In this document: one piece after another, positions 36,730-47,016 of the stretch
How positions within the stretch are numbered: the stretch's first letter is position 1
How the letters are laid out: each line of letters begins with the position of its first letter
DNA from: Bacteroidia bacterium
Lineage (GTDB): Bacteria; Bacteroidota; Bacteroidia; Palsa-965
Length of the DNA: 64,000 nucleotides
Assembly (NCBI GenBank): GCA_025454955.1
Contig: JALONL010000009.1
Location: 106,411-170,410, forward strand
Direction of reading: 5' to 3'
Notes under the pieces: model-generated
Databases searched by the model: none
What the model saw: the letters and a program-made list of their open reading frames with translations, nothing else
Told to the model about the DNA's origin: nothing
Position numbers and translations under genes: made by a program

Positions 36730-38492
36730 CCGAATCAGCCGCAGAACTCATGGCCGATGAAGCTGCCCGGAAATTGCTGAGAAGCATTCCCGGTGTAGTG
36801 GGCATTGGATATGGACTGAAAGAGGTGAAAGGGCAGATTACACCGGTAATGGTATATCGTGTGTATGTGGAAAAGAAAAAATTGCCGAAGGAATTATTAC
36901 CACACGAACAGATTCCGGCAGAAATAAACGGACACCTGACCGACGTAATTGAACGTCCCGAAAACAATTTGCAGCCACTATGCTGCAACGGCATTCCCAG
37001 GGCCGGCGACCAGATTGCGCGGTTTCTTACAAACACCGACATTATCGAAGATCCCGATACAGTAGGCACACTGGGATGCTTTGTTACCAGAGGCGGCAAT
37101 AACTATCTTCTTTCCAATGAGCATGTAATAAAAGGAATGATTAGTTATGCCTCTGATGAAATTTATCACGGAACAAAAAGCCGTCCGTGCGGTACCCGCT
37201 GCAATGAACCCATTGCACACATGACCACCAATTCTATCGATCCTTCGGAGCCGCTTTTCTCGTGGAAAGACCTGAGGATTTCGCCATACAACTCTCCTAC
37301 CTATACCCGCCTGGGCGATCATGCTGCACAGGTGGACTGTGCCATAGGACTAATGCGCAGCGGTGTGGCCTTTACAAACCTCACGACAGAATACGGCGCT
37401 GTGTCAACCACCATTCGTGATCTTACCGGAGGGAAATTTCAAACCCCGGTGGCGGTAACATCTCCGCCTGTGGTACCCAAAACCTACCCTGTACCCGGCG
37501 GCGAAACCATAGAGGTACAGAAAAAAGGCCGCACCACCGGACATACCAGAGGCACAATTATAGAAGTGGCGCATGATGAATTTTTTCCGCAACTCGATCC
37601 CTCAAGCACACTCAGCGAATGGTTTATATGTTGGGAATTGTTTGTGACTCCCAACGAACACGGAAGCGATGTGGACTATGAAGTAACTGTGCATGATGAC
37701 GACCTGGCGAAGATAGATGTGCTGGTGAACGAAATGAAAAACACACCGGTAAAAGCACAGAAAATAAACAGCAATACCATTCGCTTTCACGGAAAAACAT
37801 TTAGCGAGAAAGGCGATTCGGGTTCGCTGGTTGTGGACATGAACAGAAAGCCGGTTGGGTTGCTCTGGGGAGGCAAAGCGGCCTCATCCATACATCTTGC
37901 CATACCGTACAATAATGAAGAATATCACCGTCCTTCAACCGGCGTGGCAGCCGTTACACCCATTGCAGCTGTGTTCTATAAGCTCGGCCTTGTTCCCGGA
38001 TCGGCAATTGTGCCTGTTACCACGCCTTCATCGGGTGCCGTGATGGCGGGCGAAGAAATAAGCCGGGAAGAACTGTACGGTACACGTATTACCCTGCGGC
38101 TCGATCGCATTAAGGAGGCTTTGCGAAACAATGTTTTTAGTGAAAAATGGTATCCGCAGGGCGAATCTTTTATTGAAGAGATAAGAAGGTTAGTGAATTT
38201 CTGCAGACCGGTAAAAGTGTGCTGGCACAGGCATCACGGGCCAGCATTTGTGGCCGCCTACATAGATGCGTTGAAATCAGAGGATGGAATTTTTCCAGCC
38301 ACTGTAAAAAACATCAGCTTACCCGATTTGCTTGCAGCCATGCGCAGGGCGGTTTATCCCTTTGCCGGCAATTCGCTGAAACAATTTCTGAATGAGGCCG
38401 GAGATGAAATTATCCACTTCGCATCCACTGTTGGTTCGGTAAATGACCTCATTCAATGCATTTCAGAAAAACAGGAAAAAGTAAACGCATGA
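36726..38492 (+). CDS. Trypsin-like serine peptidase 2, 588 aa
   Basis: Same three-part layout as peptidase 1. N-terminal domain ~15-76 (IPGVVGIGYGLKEVKG, VYRVYVEKKKLPKELL, IPAEINGHLTDVI). Triad H133 (YLLSNEHV), D204 (QVDCAIGLM) and S365 (EKGDSGSLVV). C-terminal domain with the clear signature FCRPVKVCWHRHHGPAFVAA. The N-terminal domain looks like a propeptide or docking domain, but I have no evidence for cleavage. It overlaps both neighbours by 4 nt (ATGA), indicating strict co-translation. Confidence 0.85.
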   Translation: MTESAAELMADEAARKLLRSIPGVVGIGYGLKEVKGQITPVMVYRVYVEKKKLPKELLPHEQIPAEINGHLTDVIERPENNLQPLCCNGIPRAGDQIARFLTNTDIIEDPDTVGTLGCFVTRGGNNYLLSNEHVIKGMISYASDEIYHGTKSRPCGTRCNEPIAHMTTNSIDPSEPLFSWKDLRISPYNSPTYTRLGDHAAQVDCAIGLMRSGVAFTNLTTEYGAVSTTIRDLTGGKFQTPVAVTSPPVVPKTYPVPGGETIEVQKKGRTTGHTRGTIIEVAHDEFFPQLDPSSTLSEWFICWELFVTPNEHGSDVDYEVTVHDDDLAKIDVLVNEMKNTPVKAQKINSNTIRFHGKTFSEKGDSGSLVVDMNRKPVGLLWGGKAASSIHLAIPYNNEEYHRPSTGVAAVTPIAAVFYKLGLVPGSAIVPVTTPSSGAVMAGEEISREELYGTRITLRLDRIKEALRNNVFSEKWYPQGESFIEEIRRLVNFCRPVKVCWHRHHGPAFVAAYIDALKSEDGIFPATVKNISLPDLLAAMRRAVYPFAGNSLKQFLNEAGDEIIHFASTVGSVNDLIQCISEKQEKVNA

Positions 38493-39412
38493 AACAGCCG
38501 GCCATACCCACACATCTTTATAGCTGCAAAGGAGTGGCGGGCATTGGTTTTGGCCTGAAGGAAACGGCCGGATTGCTCACCACGCAGCCTGCATGGCGGG
38601 TGTATGTACATAAAAAAATACCCGTTGCAGAGCTTCCCTTGTGCGCTGTGATTCCCGAAAACGCAAACGGATTTCCAACCGACGTAATCGAAATCAGTGC
38701 ATCGGTTGCCTGCCATGCAAAAATGCCTTTGCCCGGCATGTGCATAGCCAACAGCAAAGGTGTACCCGGCACACTTGGCGCGTATGCGTGGAAAAAAGAC
38801 ACACAGGAGCCGGTAATGCTGAGCAATTATCATGTGCTGTTTGGGCTTGGTGCGGCAGAAGGCGATACGATCTGGAAAGTAAATACCACAGAAAGCGAAA
38901 GGCAATTTTCTATTGCGGGCAAGGCAGAGCTGGGACGTATTGGCAATATCCGCCATTCGGGAGTAAATTATTATGTGGACTGCGCCATTGCCAGCTGCCA
39001 CGAAACGCCTGTAATAAAAACTGCACATCAACCCCTGACTCATTCAGAAGCACAACCCGGCGAAACGGTATATAAATACGGAGCTTCCACCGGACTCACA
39101 CAGGGCATAGTGGCCGATGCAAGCTATCCGGATATTGCCGCGGTTGAATCGCATTCTTTCGATGCACAGAATCAATTACTCATTCGCAGTAATTCTTCAG
39201 CTCCGTTTTCGGGCAGCGGCGATTCGGGTTCAATTGTGCTCAATGCCAAGAAACAGGCCGTGGGTCTGCTCTGGGGCACCAACATGCGCGGCGAAGGCAT
39301 TGCCTGCCCCATTGCACCGGTAATGTTTTCGATGCATATCTCTTTTGAAAAGCCTTCTGCGGAGGGCTTTCTGAAAAAACTTTTAAATCGGTTCACACAA
39401 AAGTCTGATTGA
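38489..39412 (+). CDS. Trypsin-like serine peptidase 3, 307 aa, no C-terminal domain
   Basis: The start is set at 38489, in a 4-nt ATGA overlap with peptidase 2; an ATG at 38456 in the same frame lies inside that gene. The protein keeps the N-terminal domain (~12-68: CKGVAGIGFGLKETAG, AWRVYVHKKIP, GFPTDVIEIS) and the protease domain with H115 (LSNYHVLFG), D164 (YYVDCAIAS) and S246 (SGSGDSGSIV), but stops before the CRPV-type C-terminal domain. With peptidase 4, which lacks the N-terminal domain, it forms a complementary pair. Each has its own complete triad, so this is not one gene split in two. Confidence 0.85.
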   Translation: MKQPAIPTHLYSCKGVAGIGFGLKETAGLLTTQPAWRVYVHKKIPVAELPLCAVIPENANGFPTDVIEISASVACHAKMPLPGMCIANSKGVPGTLGAYAWKKDTQEPVMLSNYHVLFGLGAAEGDTIWKVNTTESERQFSIAGKAELGRIGNIRHSGVNYYVDCAIASCHETPVIKTAHQPLTHSEAQPGETVYKYGASTGLTQGIVADASYPDIAAVESHSFDAQNQLLIRSNSSAPFSGSGDSGSIVLNAKKQAVGLLWGTNMRGEGIACPIAPVMFSMHISFEKPSAEGFLKKLLNRFTQKSD

Positions 39413-39413
39413 T

Positions 39414-40595
39414 ATGCCAGAAATTCGTCCGGTTGCACAGGTACAGAATGAAAAGTCAGGAAGTGGTCAGGGCACCATTACCTGCTTTGCACAACTCAAG
39501 TCGGATCCTTCGGTGAAAGTGCTGATAAGCAATTATCATGTACTTTTCAATTCCGCAGGTGATCCGCCATTTAAAGTTGGCTCGCCCGATGCAGGCAGTT
39601 GCCGCTGCTGCTGTCCAAAAAACATTGTAGCCCGTGTTACAGCACAGGGATTCATTGGCAATCATAGCGGAACTTATGTCGACTGTGGCATGGCTGTGCT
39701 GGAAAGCGGCGTGGTTGGTATAAATCAGATTCCGGGTTTACACAGCAGCAACTCGTTAAATGGATTTCTAAAAGGCACGGCGGCGGCGGTTGACGGATCG
39801 AGAGTAACTGTATGCACCCCATCGCTGGGCATGATTCCCTGCACGGTAGATCAGGCATCGGCCGATCCGCATGACATGAACAGCAATCAGATTCTGAACA
39901 ATCAGATTATGCTCACTGTGGATCCCGGCTACGAAGTGATGGCCGAGCAGGGCAGCGGCGATTCGGGTTCGCCGGTGATTGATGCAAACAATAAAATAAT
40001 AGGTATTCTGCACATGCGTGCTGCAGGTTCGGCCAACGCAATTTTGCTGAACCGGATTATTGCCTGTCCCATTCAGTCAGTGATGGACCGGCTACAGGTG
40101 GACATTCTGCCCGAAAATCCGCCGCCCACATCGGCAGGAGAAACACTCGAAGCACTTGCCGCACAAACCGCACCGGCTCCGCAAATTACCGACCCGGCAT
40201 TAAAGAAGCTGGAGAGTATGCTGCTTGAAACCGAAAAAGGCCGTTTGCTTCACCGGCTGGGATTTCTGCACGGCCCCGAAGTAGTGCAACTGGTGCATCA
40301 CTGCAGGCCGGTTACCGTGGCCTGGCACCGAAACAACGGCCCGGCGTGGGCTGTTCACCTTATTTCGGGCGTGCGCAACCCCGACTATATTTTGCCCGAA
40401 AATGTAAAAGGAGTTACACAGCATCAGCTTCTCGAACGCGTACACGCCGCATTATACGAAAATGCCAGCCCCGCTTTACGCCGCGATCTGCAACAGTATG
40501 GCACCGAAGTAGTGCTGCTCACCGGCTTTAGTCGCATTACCGATATGCTGGCCGCCGCAGGAATTGCCCAACCCATGTCGCTCTATCAGCAATGA
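39414..40595 (+). CDS. Trypsin-like serine peptidase 4, 393 aa, no N-terminal domain
   Basis: It starts 1 nt after the peptidase 3 stop. The shared N-terminal domain is missing: the protease domain begins at once. Triad H42 (VLISNYHVLF), D90 (TYVDCGMAV) and S184 (GSGDSGSPVI). A cysteine cluster (GSCRCCCPKN, ~61-70) follows the histidine and could bind a metal; this is inference. The C-terminal domain has the signature HHCRPVTVAWHRNNGPAW. It overlaps peptidase 5 by 4 nt. Confidence 0.85.
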   Translation: MPEIRPVAQVQNEKSGSGQGTITCFAQLKSDPSVKVLISNYHVLFNSAGDPPFKVGSPDAGSCRCCCPKNIVARVTAQGFIGNHSGTYVDCGMAVLESGVVGINQIPGLHSSNSLNGFLKGTAAAVDGSRVTVCTPSLGMIPCTVDQASADPHDMNSNQILNNQIMLTVDPGYEVMAEQGSGDSGSPVIDANNKIIGILHMRAAGSANAILLNRIIACPIQSVMDRLQVDILPENPPPTSAGETLEALAAQTAPAPQITDPALKKLESMLLETEKGRLLHRLGFLHGPEVVQLVHHCRPVTVAWHRNNGPAWAVHLISGVRNPDYILPENVKGVTQHQLLERVHAALYENASPALRRDLQQYGTEVVLLTGFSRITDMLAAAGIAQPMSLYQQ

Positions 40596-42145
40596 AAACA
40601 AACGAACAACTCATAGCCGAAGAACAGGCGCTGCTTTCGATGCTGGCTCAGGGCACCGAAAAAATGCTGCGCGCTATTCCCGGTGTTATTCATGTAAGCA
40701 CGGGGCTCAAAGAAAAAAACGGAGAAATTACCGATCAGCTTTGCATACGCGTGTATGTGGAAGAAAAGAAAACCGAAACCGATATCCCGGCCGGACAAAT
40801 TATTCCCAAAGAAATAAACGGCTATCCGACTGATGTGAATGTGGTGGCACAGTCGTTTCAGTTTCTTGCCGACAATGCCCGCTACCGGCCTGTAAAAGGA
40901 GGCATACAAATCTCCAACCGCATTATTGCTTTAAACGCGCAGGGCAATGGCACCACACTTTCCAGAGGCACATTAGGTTGTGTGGCTTTTGCCGATGAAG
41001 ACAATGCCCCGGTAATTCTTTCCAACTGGCATGTACTCTATGCCAATACCGGAAGAGACGGCGACCGCATTTACCAGCCCTCCCCCACTTCCATTCCGCC
41101 TGTATCGCTGCTCAATCTTCCAATGCGTCCGGCCGATGACGACAATGCCGATATGATTGCCAAAAACAGACGAAGCTCAATTACCAATAAAACCGATGCT
41201 GCCATTGCCGTAATAGATGTATCGTCGTGCTGCGGATGCTGTGGAATTCATTACTCCAACGAAATAAACAACCTGAGTGTTTCACAGGGCTCCGGGCAGC
41301 CTGCTCGACCAGCATACAATACAATTGTAGGTAAACAGGTGGCTGCCTCCGGAATGGTTGTATTTAAAGTGGGCCAAAGCACCAGACGGGTTGAAGGCAG
41401 GGTGGTTGACCCGAATTATCCCACGTTTACCATTACCCAGCATGGAAACTCCTACACCTTTACCGGGCAGATAGCCATTTCGCACACCAATACCTCCATG
41501 TCATTCAGCGACCACGGCGACTCAGGATCGGTAATAATAAATTCAGACAATAAAATAATAGGGCTTCTTTTCAGTGGCGGAAACAACATCACACATAACG
41601 GAGTTACATATGCCCATCTCACATTGGCCAACCATATCGACGATGTAATTGCCGGGCTGAGAATTCATTTTCGTTTTTCCAATCAGGTTCAGGTTAATTC
41701 GGGTCAAAATCTTTTTTCAGATGCTTCGGTGCAAACGCCCGCTGTTCCTGTTCATCCTGCCTATCTGAAGTTGCGCGAAAAATTGCTTGTACATCCGTTT
41801 ACTGCATTGCTTTTCGATTCGGGAGCAAAACACCGGGAAGAAATAATGTATCTGGTAAACCATTGCCGCCCGGTTACTGTAGCCTGGCAAAGAAACAAAG
41901 GTCCGGCCTGGCTGGCCGTAATAATGTCGGCAGTAAGGGATGAACGGGATATTTTGCCCGAAGAAACTGCCGGTGTTTCATTAAACAGCTTGTTGCAGGT
42001 AATGTATGATGCTCTTATAGAAAACGGCAGTGAAGCACTCAAAACTGATTTGGCAGAATATGGCCGGGAATTAATAAATGCCGGTGCGGGAAATTCCTTA
42101 AATAAAATAATTAACGGGTTACAAATTATACACACAAAAGCATGA
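40592..42145 (+). CDS. Trypsin-like serine peptidase 5, 517 aa
   Basis: Full three-part layout. N-terminal domain ~25-85 (IPGVIHVSTGLKEKNGEIT, CIRVYVEEKK, IPKEINGYPTDV). Triad H147 (ILSNWHVLYA), D202 (NKTDAAIAVIDV) and S311 (DHGDSGSVII). A cysteine cluster SSCCGCCGIHY (~211-221) lies just behind the aspartate. C-terminal domain signature NHCRPVTVAWQRNKGPAW. It shares 4-nt overlaps with both neighbours. Confidence 0.85.
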   Translation: MKTNEQLIAEEQALLSMLAQGTEKMLRAIPGVIHVSTGLKEKNGEITDQLCIRVYVEEKKTETDIPAGQIIPKEINGYPTDVNVVAQSFQFLADNARYRPVKGGIQISNRIIALNAQGNGTTLSRGTLGCVAFADEDNAPVILSNWHVLYANTGRDGDRIYQPSPTSIPPVSLLNLPMRPADDDNADMIAKNRRSSITNKTDAAIAVIDVSSCCGCCGIHYSNEINNLSVSQGSGQPARPAYNTIVGKQVAASGMVVFKVGQSTRRVEGRVVDPNYPTFTITQHGNSYTFTGQIAISHTNTSMSFSDHGDSGSVIINSDNKIIGLLFSGGNNITHNGVTYAHLTLANHIDDVIAGLRIHFRFSNQVQVNSGQNLFSDASVQTPAVPVHPAYLKLREKLLVHPFTALLFDSGAKHREEIMYLVNHCRPVTVAWQRNKGPAWLAVIMSAVRDERDILPEETAGVSLNSLLQVMYDALIENGSEALKTDLAEYGRELINAGAGNSLNKIINGLQIIHTKA

Positions 42146-43638
42146 AACCCGGAACCATACACTACCGGCACGAACATAAAAGAATGCAGCTATTGCTGCA
42201 GCATAGCCTTGCAAACTATCTGAGAAAGTTTGCAGGAATTATCGGCGTATCAATTATTGCGCCTGAAACAGTAAACAAGCATGGCAACCTGCTTGAGTTT
42301 TGTGTGTATGTAAAAAATAAAATAAATAAACAGTTTTTACCCACCGATCAGTTATTGCCCCGGTTTTATGAAGGAATAAGAGTGCGTGTGGAAGAAGTTC
42401 CGGTGCGTTATCCCGGATCACCGGTAATGCGCGGTGGAATGAGTATTGCCAATGATTCTATAATAAACGGACTCACCCGTGCAGGCACACTCGGGTGCAT
42501 TGGCCGCAACATGCGAAACAACCAGATAGTGGCGCTTACCAACTGGCACGTATTGTTTTGCGGAACTTCGGGTATTGGAAGCAAAATTTATTCGCCCGTA
42601 CCAACATTTACAGGAACACCGCCACAGGTAGTGGAAGGAGTTGATTTAATAGGTAACGTGGCCGATGGAATTATTACCAATAAGGTGGATTGCGGAATTG
42701 TGAATATTGACACTTCCTGGTGCCGGACATCGGGAGTTGACTGGGCCGACGAAATACCATCGCTCAATGCGGGCACTCCTCCTTTCGATGGAATTGTTTC
42801 TCTCGGTCAGGCCGTTGATAATGATCCTGTGGTAATTGTGGGCAGGCGCTCGGGCAGGGTAACAGGGCGTATCCGCTCAATTAACGCAAGTGTAAATGCT
42901 CCTTATACAGCCGTAAGCGACAGCCGCGTGGCGCATACCAATGGAAATTTTAATGCACACTTTATCAGTCAGATTGAAATAGAACCCACGGGCGGAGCAA
43001 TCAGTTTCGGCCAGCTTGGCGATTCGGGTGCGGTATTGATAAATATGCGGAATGAATTAGTCGGACTCATGTATTCATTTCCGCCGGCGGGCCAGCCCGG
43101 TACGGGAGTGGCCTGTCATATCAATGAGGTAATTGACGCATTGCGCACTCGAAACATTGATTTTTCGCCCAATTTTACCAATCGCCCGCAGGGAACCGGC
43201 ACATCGCGCGGAGCAGTAATACACCTGCCTCCCGAACACGCACCTGCGCCGCTTACGTGGACCAGCCTGCAACCGCAACTGAACGCGCATGCAACATCGC
43301 GGAAGTTTATGCACGCAGTGGAAGAATTTCGCCGCGAAACAGTTATGCTGGTAAACAGTTGCCGGCCGGTAACCGTGGCCTGGCAAAGAAACAATGGGCC
43401 CGGCTGGATGGCTGCACTCATCAGAAGCATTCAGGAGCCGCATTACTCGCTGCCCGAAAAAATAAAGGGAACCACGCTCGAAACACTTCTCGTTAAAATG
43501 AACGAGACATTGCAAACGCACGGCAGCGAGGCACTAAAGCAAAGACTTCAAAACCTGTCGCCCGAAATTATCGGTGCGTTCAAAGAGGCACGGAATTTCA
43601 ACGAATTTATTCACGCATTAAATCATAGTTCCGAATGA
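42142..43638 (+). CDS. Trypsin-like serine peptidase 6, 498 aa
   Basis: The last and most divergent of the six. N-terminal domain ~25-85 (YLRKFAGIIGVSIIAPE, LEFCVYVKNKI). Triad H136 (ALTNWHVLFC), D183 (NKVDCGIVNI) and S295 (QLGDSGAVLI; Ala replaces the Ser that follows GDSG in the others). C-terminal domain signature NSCRPVTVAWQRNNGPGW. It overlaps the first giant gene by 4 nt, which ties the peptidases to the giant proteins at the level of translation. Confidence 0.85.
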   Translation: MKPGTIHYRHEHKRMQLLLQHSLANYLRKFAGIIGVSIIAPETVNKHGNLLEFCVYVKNKINKQFLPTDQLLPRFYEGIRVRVEEVPVRYPGSPVMRGGMSIANDSIINGLTRAGTLGCIGRNMRNNQIVALTNWHVLFCGTSGIGSKIYSPVPTFTGTPPQVVEGVDLIGNVADGIITNKVDCGIVNIDTSWCRTSGVDWADEIPSLNAGTPPFDGIVSLGQAVDNDPVVIVGRRSGRVTGRIRSINASVNAPYTAVSDSRVAHTNGNFNAHFISQIEIEPTGGAISFGQLGDSGAVLINMRNELVGLMYSFPPAGQPGTGVACHINEVIDALRTRNIDFSPNFTNRPQGTGTSRGAVIHLPPEHAPAPLTWTSLQPQLNAHATSRKFMHAVEEFRRETVMLVNSCRPVTVAWQRNNGPGWMAALIRSIQEPHYSLPEKIKGTTLETLLVKMNETLQTHGSEALKQRLQNLSPEIIGAFKEARNFNEFIHALNHSSE

Positions 43639-46600
43639 GCAGCACCGGATCCATAGAAGCCATTGCCATTGAGTTTTCAAAACTTCTTCGGCCACTCAGG
43701 GAAGACCTGGGCAGTGCAGCAGGTACGAAAGTATTTTTCGGCCGCATTGGTGTGGTGCTCAGCAATACACAGGCGGGAAATGTGGCCGCTTCGGGAGCAA
43801 TAAGTACTGCGGTTACCAATACCGAAGCATTAATTACCCTCTCCGGCGAAATTATTGCCGCAATAACCGCCGAAAATTACACGCTGGCTGCCGAAAAAAG
43901 TGTGGCTGCCATTGAAAAAATTGCCACACTCATTGAAGCCTTAACCACAATTGGCAATAATATTCACAGCATTCATGCCACCATACCGCCCTCGCAGGTG
44001 GCCGAACGCATGTTCAGCTATCTTCTGTTCAGGTATCTCGATAATGCAAAAGGAATTAATGAAGTGCTCGAACTGCTCGGGCTGCTCGACAGAAATATTG
44101 TAAACGAAAATTCCACCAACCCCGACAATCCCGAATACGAAACCTACACATACCGGTTCGACAGAATAGGCACCTGGTTCAGCAATCCGGCGCAGGCTGT
44201 AAAAGATATTTACGACTGGGGCAAAAACGATTTCGACGGATCAAAACTCTTTGGCCGCATCGAAGGCATTGTATCGCGCTTTGGACTTCCGGTATTGTAC
44301 GACGATACTTCCACACCCAAACGGCTTGACCTGGTATTTTTCGAAGCCGTACCCAAAACAGATGTAAGTCCTCCGGGGTTGCTGGTACGATTGAAAAACA
44401 AATTATCCACCGGCGAAATTACCATACCGATGGGCGATATGGTTTCGCTCATTTTTAAAATCGATTTTGAGCCGCCCTACAATACCGGATTTTTTGCCAC
44501 ACCCAACGGTGGCATGGGCTTTCAGCCGCCCACACCGGGTTCTTCAATAAGCGGCGATTTCAATTTTAAATTACGTGTAAGAAAAAATAATCCCCCGGAG
44601 CCTATTTTACTTTTTGGCGAATCGGGTGGCAGCCGGCTTGAACTTGGCGAACTTTTATTCAGCACCGGCACCAAAGTCACCTGGAACGGCACATCGGCCA
44701 ACGGTACCTACATGTTTGAACTGGCGGCCACCGGTTTAAAAGTTGTAATAGATACTTCCAAAGGCGACGGCTTCCTGAACAAGATTATGGCCGGTGTGCG
44801 TGCCCAGGCAGAGTTTGATCTGGTTATGGGCATTTCGTCGGAGCGGGGTTTTTACTTTGGCGGAAGCAGCGCGCTCGAAATCAAACTGCCCACGCACATT
44901 GCCCTGGGGCCCATTTCGCTCGAAGGATTAACCATTGCGGCCAAACTTCAGGGCGGCAAAATTCCAATCAGCGCAGGGGCCGATGTGCGTGCCGAACTCG
45001 GGCCGATGGTGGCCGTGGTGCAAAACATTGGTATAATTGCCACACTTTCGTTTCCGCCAAACAACAGCGGAAACCTCGGGCCGCTGCAACTCGATGTGGG
45101 CTTTAAGCCGCCAAACGGCGTGGGACTTTCCATAAACACCGGCGCTGTGAAAGGCGGCGGATTCCTGTATTTCGACTGGGAAAAGGGCGAATACTTCGGC
45201 GGGCTGGAACTTTCGTTCCAGAACATGATTACACTCAAAGCCATTGCCATCATAAACACCAAAATGCCCGATGGCAAGCCCGGTTTTGCATTGCTCATTC
45301 TGGTTACGGCCGAGTTTACGCCCATACAGCTTGGCTTCGGTTTCACGCTCAACGGCGTGGGCGGACTGCTGGCGCTGAACCGCACGCTCGACATTCAGGC
45401 GCTGAAAAACGGAGTACGCACAGGTGCAGTGTCGAGCATACTTTTCCCCAAGGATGTGGTGGCCAACATCAACAAAATCATCAGCGACCTTAAAACCATT
45501 TTCCCCATTGCCGAAGGCCATTTCATTATAGCGCCAATGGGAAAATTCGGCTGGGGAACACCTACGCTGATTTCGCTCGAAGTGGGTATTATACTGGACA
45601 TTCCGCAACCTCAGTTCAGCATTATCGGTGTGCTGCGCTGCATTTTACCCACCGAAGAAGCCGCTATACTTAAACTACAGGTAAACTTTGCAGGCGGAAT
45701 CGATTTCGACAAGGGCGAACTTTGGTTTGATGCCAGTTTGTTTGATTCGTCGCTGCTTATTTTCTCGCTCAGCGGCGATATGGCATTGCGCATAGGCTGG
45801 GGCGATAATCCCATGTTTATTATAAGCGTGGGAGGTTTCCATCCGGCCTTTAAAGAAGTGCCTCCCGAGCTTGCGGGTATGAAGCGGCTTATGATTTCGC
45901 TGCTTTCGGGCGATAACCCGCGACTGAATGCACAGATTTATTTTGCCGTTACTTCAAACACCGTACAGTCGGGTGCCAAAGTAGAATTGTATGCCGGTGC
46001 CTGCGGGTTCAGCATTGAAGGCTGGCTGGGTTACGACCTGCTGGTGCAGTTCAGTCCGTTTCATTTCATTGCGTCCATTTACGCAGGGCTCGCGCTGAAA
46101 TGCGGAGGAAGCACATTGTGCGGAGTGCGCGTACAATGCACACTTTCGGGCCCCACGCCCTGGCACGCCGATGGCGAAGCAAGCATTACCATTCTCTTCT
46201 TCGACATTACGGTGGGCTTTGATGTGACCTGGGGCGAAAACGCTCCCTCGCAGCCTGCCGAAACAGAAGATGTACTGGCACTAACCCGCAAGGCACTCGA
46301 AGACGACCGCAACTGGCGTGCTGTTTTTCCGGCAAATACCAACTTGAGCGTTACCCTCAAAAAAGTGGAATTGCCCGAGGATAAAATAATTGTGCATCCT
46401 TTCGGAAACCTCGAAGTAAGCCAGAAAGTAGTGCCGCTGGGGGTGGAAATAAACAAATTCGGTAATAAAAAACCAACGGGCGATACGAAGTTTGAACTCA
46501 CACACAGCGCCCCGGCCAGCGAAATACGCGAAGAGTTTGCCATGGCCAATTTCCTTACGCTGAACGACAGCGACAAACTCTCGCGCAAATCGTTCGAGCG

Positions 46601-47009
46601 TATGCGCAGCGGGCTTGGATTTGGCACCGGCAACAGCATACAGCACGGTGCCGAAACCGATAAGGAAGTGAATTACGAACTGAGTTATGTGCACCGCAAA
46701 AAGAACTTAGTAGTGTTTGGCGGCCTTGTAAAACTCATTGCCGGTATGCACAAACAACTCTCGAAAGGAAATGCCGCACATAAAAGTCCGTATGCCGTAA
46801 GCAAGAAAAAACCCGGCACACCGCCAGCCGATGTGCTCATAAACGAACCCGGCTACCATGTGGTAAACGTAAGCGATCTGAATTTATTTGCTCCCGGAAT
46901 GGTTGCCAAAACCCAAACCGAAGCTGTAATGATGATGAATGAACTGATTGCCGAAAAGCCCGCCCTCAAAGGAAAAATACAGATAGCCGCATCTCACGAA
47001 CTCAATTAA
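43635..47009 (+). CDS. Giant protein 1 (DUF6603-like), 1124 aa
   Basis: A large beta-rich protein without signal peptide. An N-terminal helical part (~1-140) is followed by ~700 residues with many glycine-rich amphipathic strands (GFYFGGSSALEIKLPTHIAL, GFTLNGVGGLLALNRTLDI, GGFHPAFKEVPPELAG), which match my memory of DUF6603 proteins. The fold resembles stacked beta-sheet or lipid-transfer-like tubes, but that is conjecture. The tail (~890-1124) is charged and probably linked by a flexible segment. It overlaps peptidase 6 by 4 nt and is followed after 7 nt by giant protein 2. Function is unknown. Confidence 0.7.
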   Translation: MSSTGSIEAIAIEFSKLLRPLREDLGSAAGTKVFFGRIGVVLSNTQAGNVAASGAISTAVTNTEALITLSGEIIAAITAENYTLAAEKSVAAIEKIATLIEALTTIGNNIHSIHATIPPSQVAERMFSYLLFRYLDNAKGINEVLELLGLLDRNIVNENSTNPDNPEYETYTYRFDRIGTWFSNPAQAVKDIYDWGKNDFDGSKLFGRIEGIVSRFGLPVLYDDTSTPKRLDLVFFEAVPKTDVSPPGLLVRLKNKLSTGEITIPMGDMVSLIFKIDFEPPYNTGFFATPNGGMGFQPPTPGSSISGDFNFKLRVRKNNPPEPILLFGESGGSRLELGELLFSTGTKVTWNGTSANGTYMFELAATGLKVVIDTSKGDGFLNKIMAGVRAQAEFDLVMGISSERGFYFGGSSALEIKLPTHIALGPISLEGLTIAAKLQGGKIPISAGADVRAELGPMVAVVQNIGIIATLSFPPNNSGNLGPLQLDVGFKPPNGVGLSINTGAVKGGGFLYFDWEKGEYFGGLELSFQNMITLKAIAIINTKMPDGKPGFALLILVTAEFTPIQLGFGFTLNGVGGLLALNRTLDIQALKNGVRTGAVSSILFPKDVVANINKIISDLKTIFPIAEGHFIIAPMGKFGWGTPTLISLEVGIILDIPQPQFSIIGVLRCILPTEEAAILKLQVNFAGGIDFDKGELWFDASLFDSSLLIFSLSGDMALRIGWGDNPMFIISVGGFHPAFKEVPPELAGMKRLMISLLSGDNPRLNAQIYFAVTSNTVQSGAKVELYAGACGFSIEGWLGYDLLVQFSPFHFIASIYAGLALKCGGSTLCGVRVQCTLSGPTPWHADGEASITILFFDITVGFDVTWGENAPSQPAETEDVLALTRKALEDDRNWRAVFPANTNLSVTLKKVELPEDKIIVHPFGNLEVSQKVVPLGVEINKFGNKKPTGDTKFELTHSAPASEIREEFAMANFLTLNDSDKLSRKSFERMRSGLGFGTGNSIQHGAETDKEVNYELSYVHRKKNLVVFGGLVKLIAGMHKQLSKGNAAHKSPYAVSKKKPGTPPADVLINEPGYHVVNVSDLNLFAPGMVAKTQTEAVMMMNELIAEKPALKGKIQIAASHELN

Positions 47010-47016
47010 ACCGATT

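Noticed and set aside
38489..40595. Peptidases 3 and 4 as one gene split by a frameshift
   Set aside because: Each has its own complete His-Asp-Ser triad, so a single ancestral gene would hold two protease domains; two shortened paralogues explain the data better.
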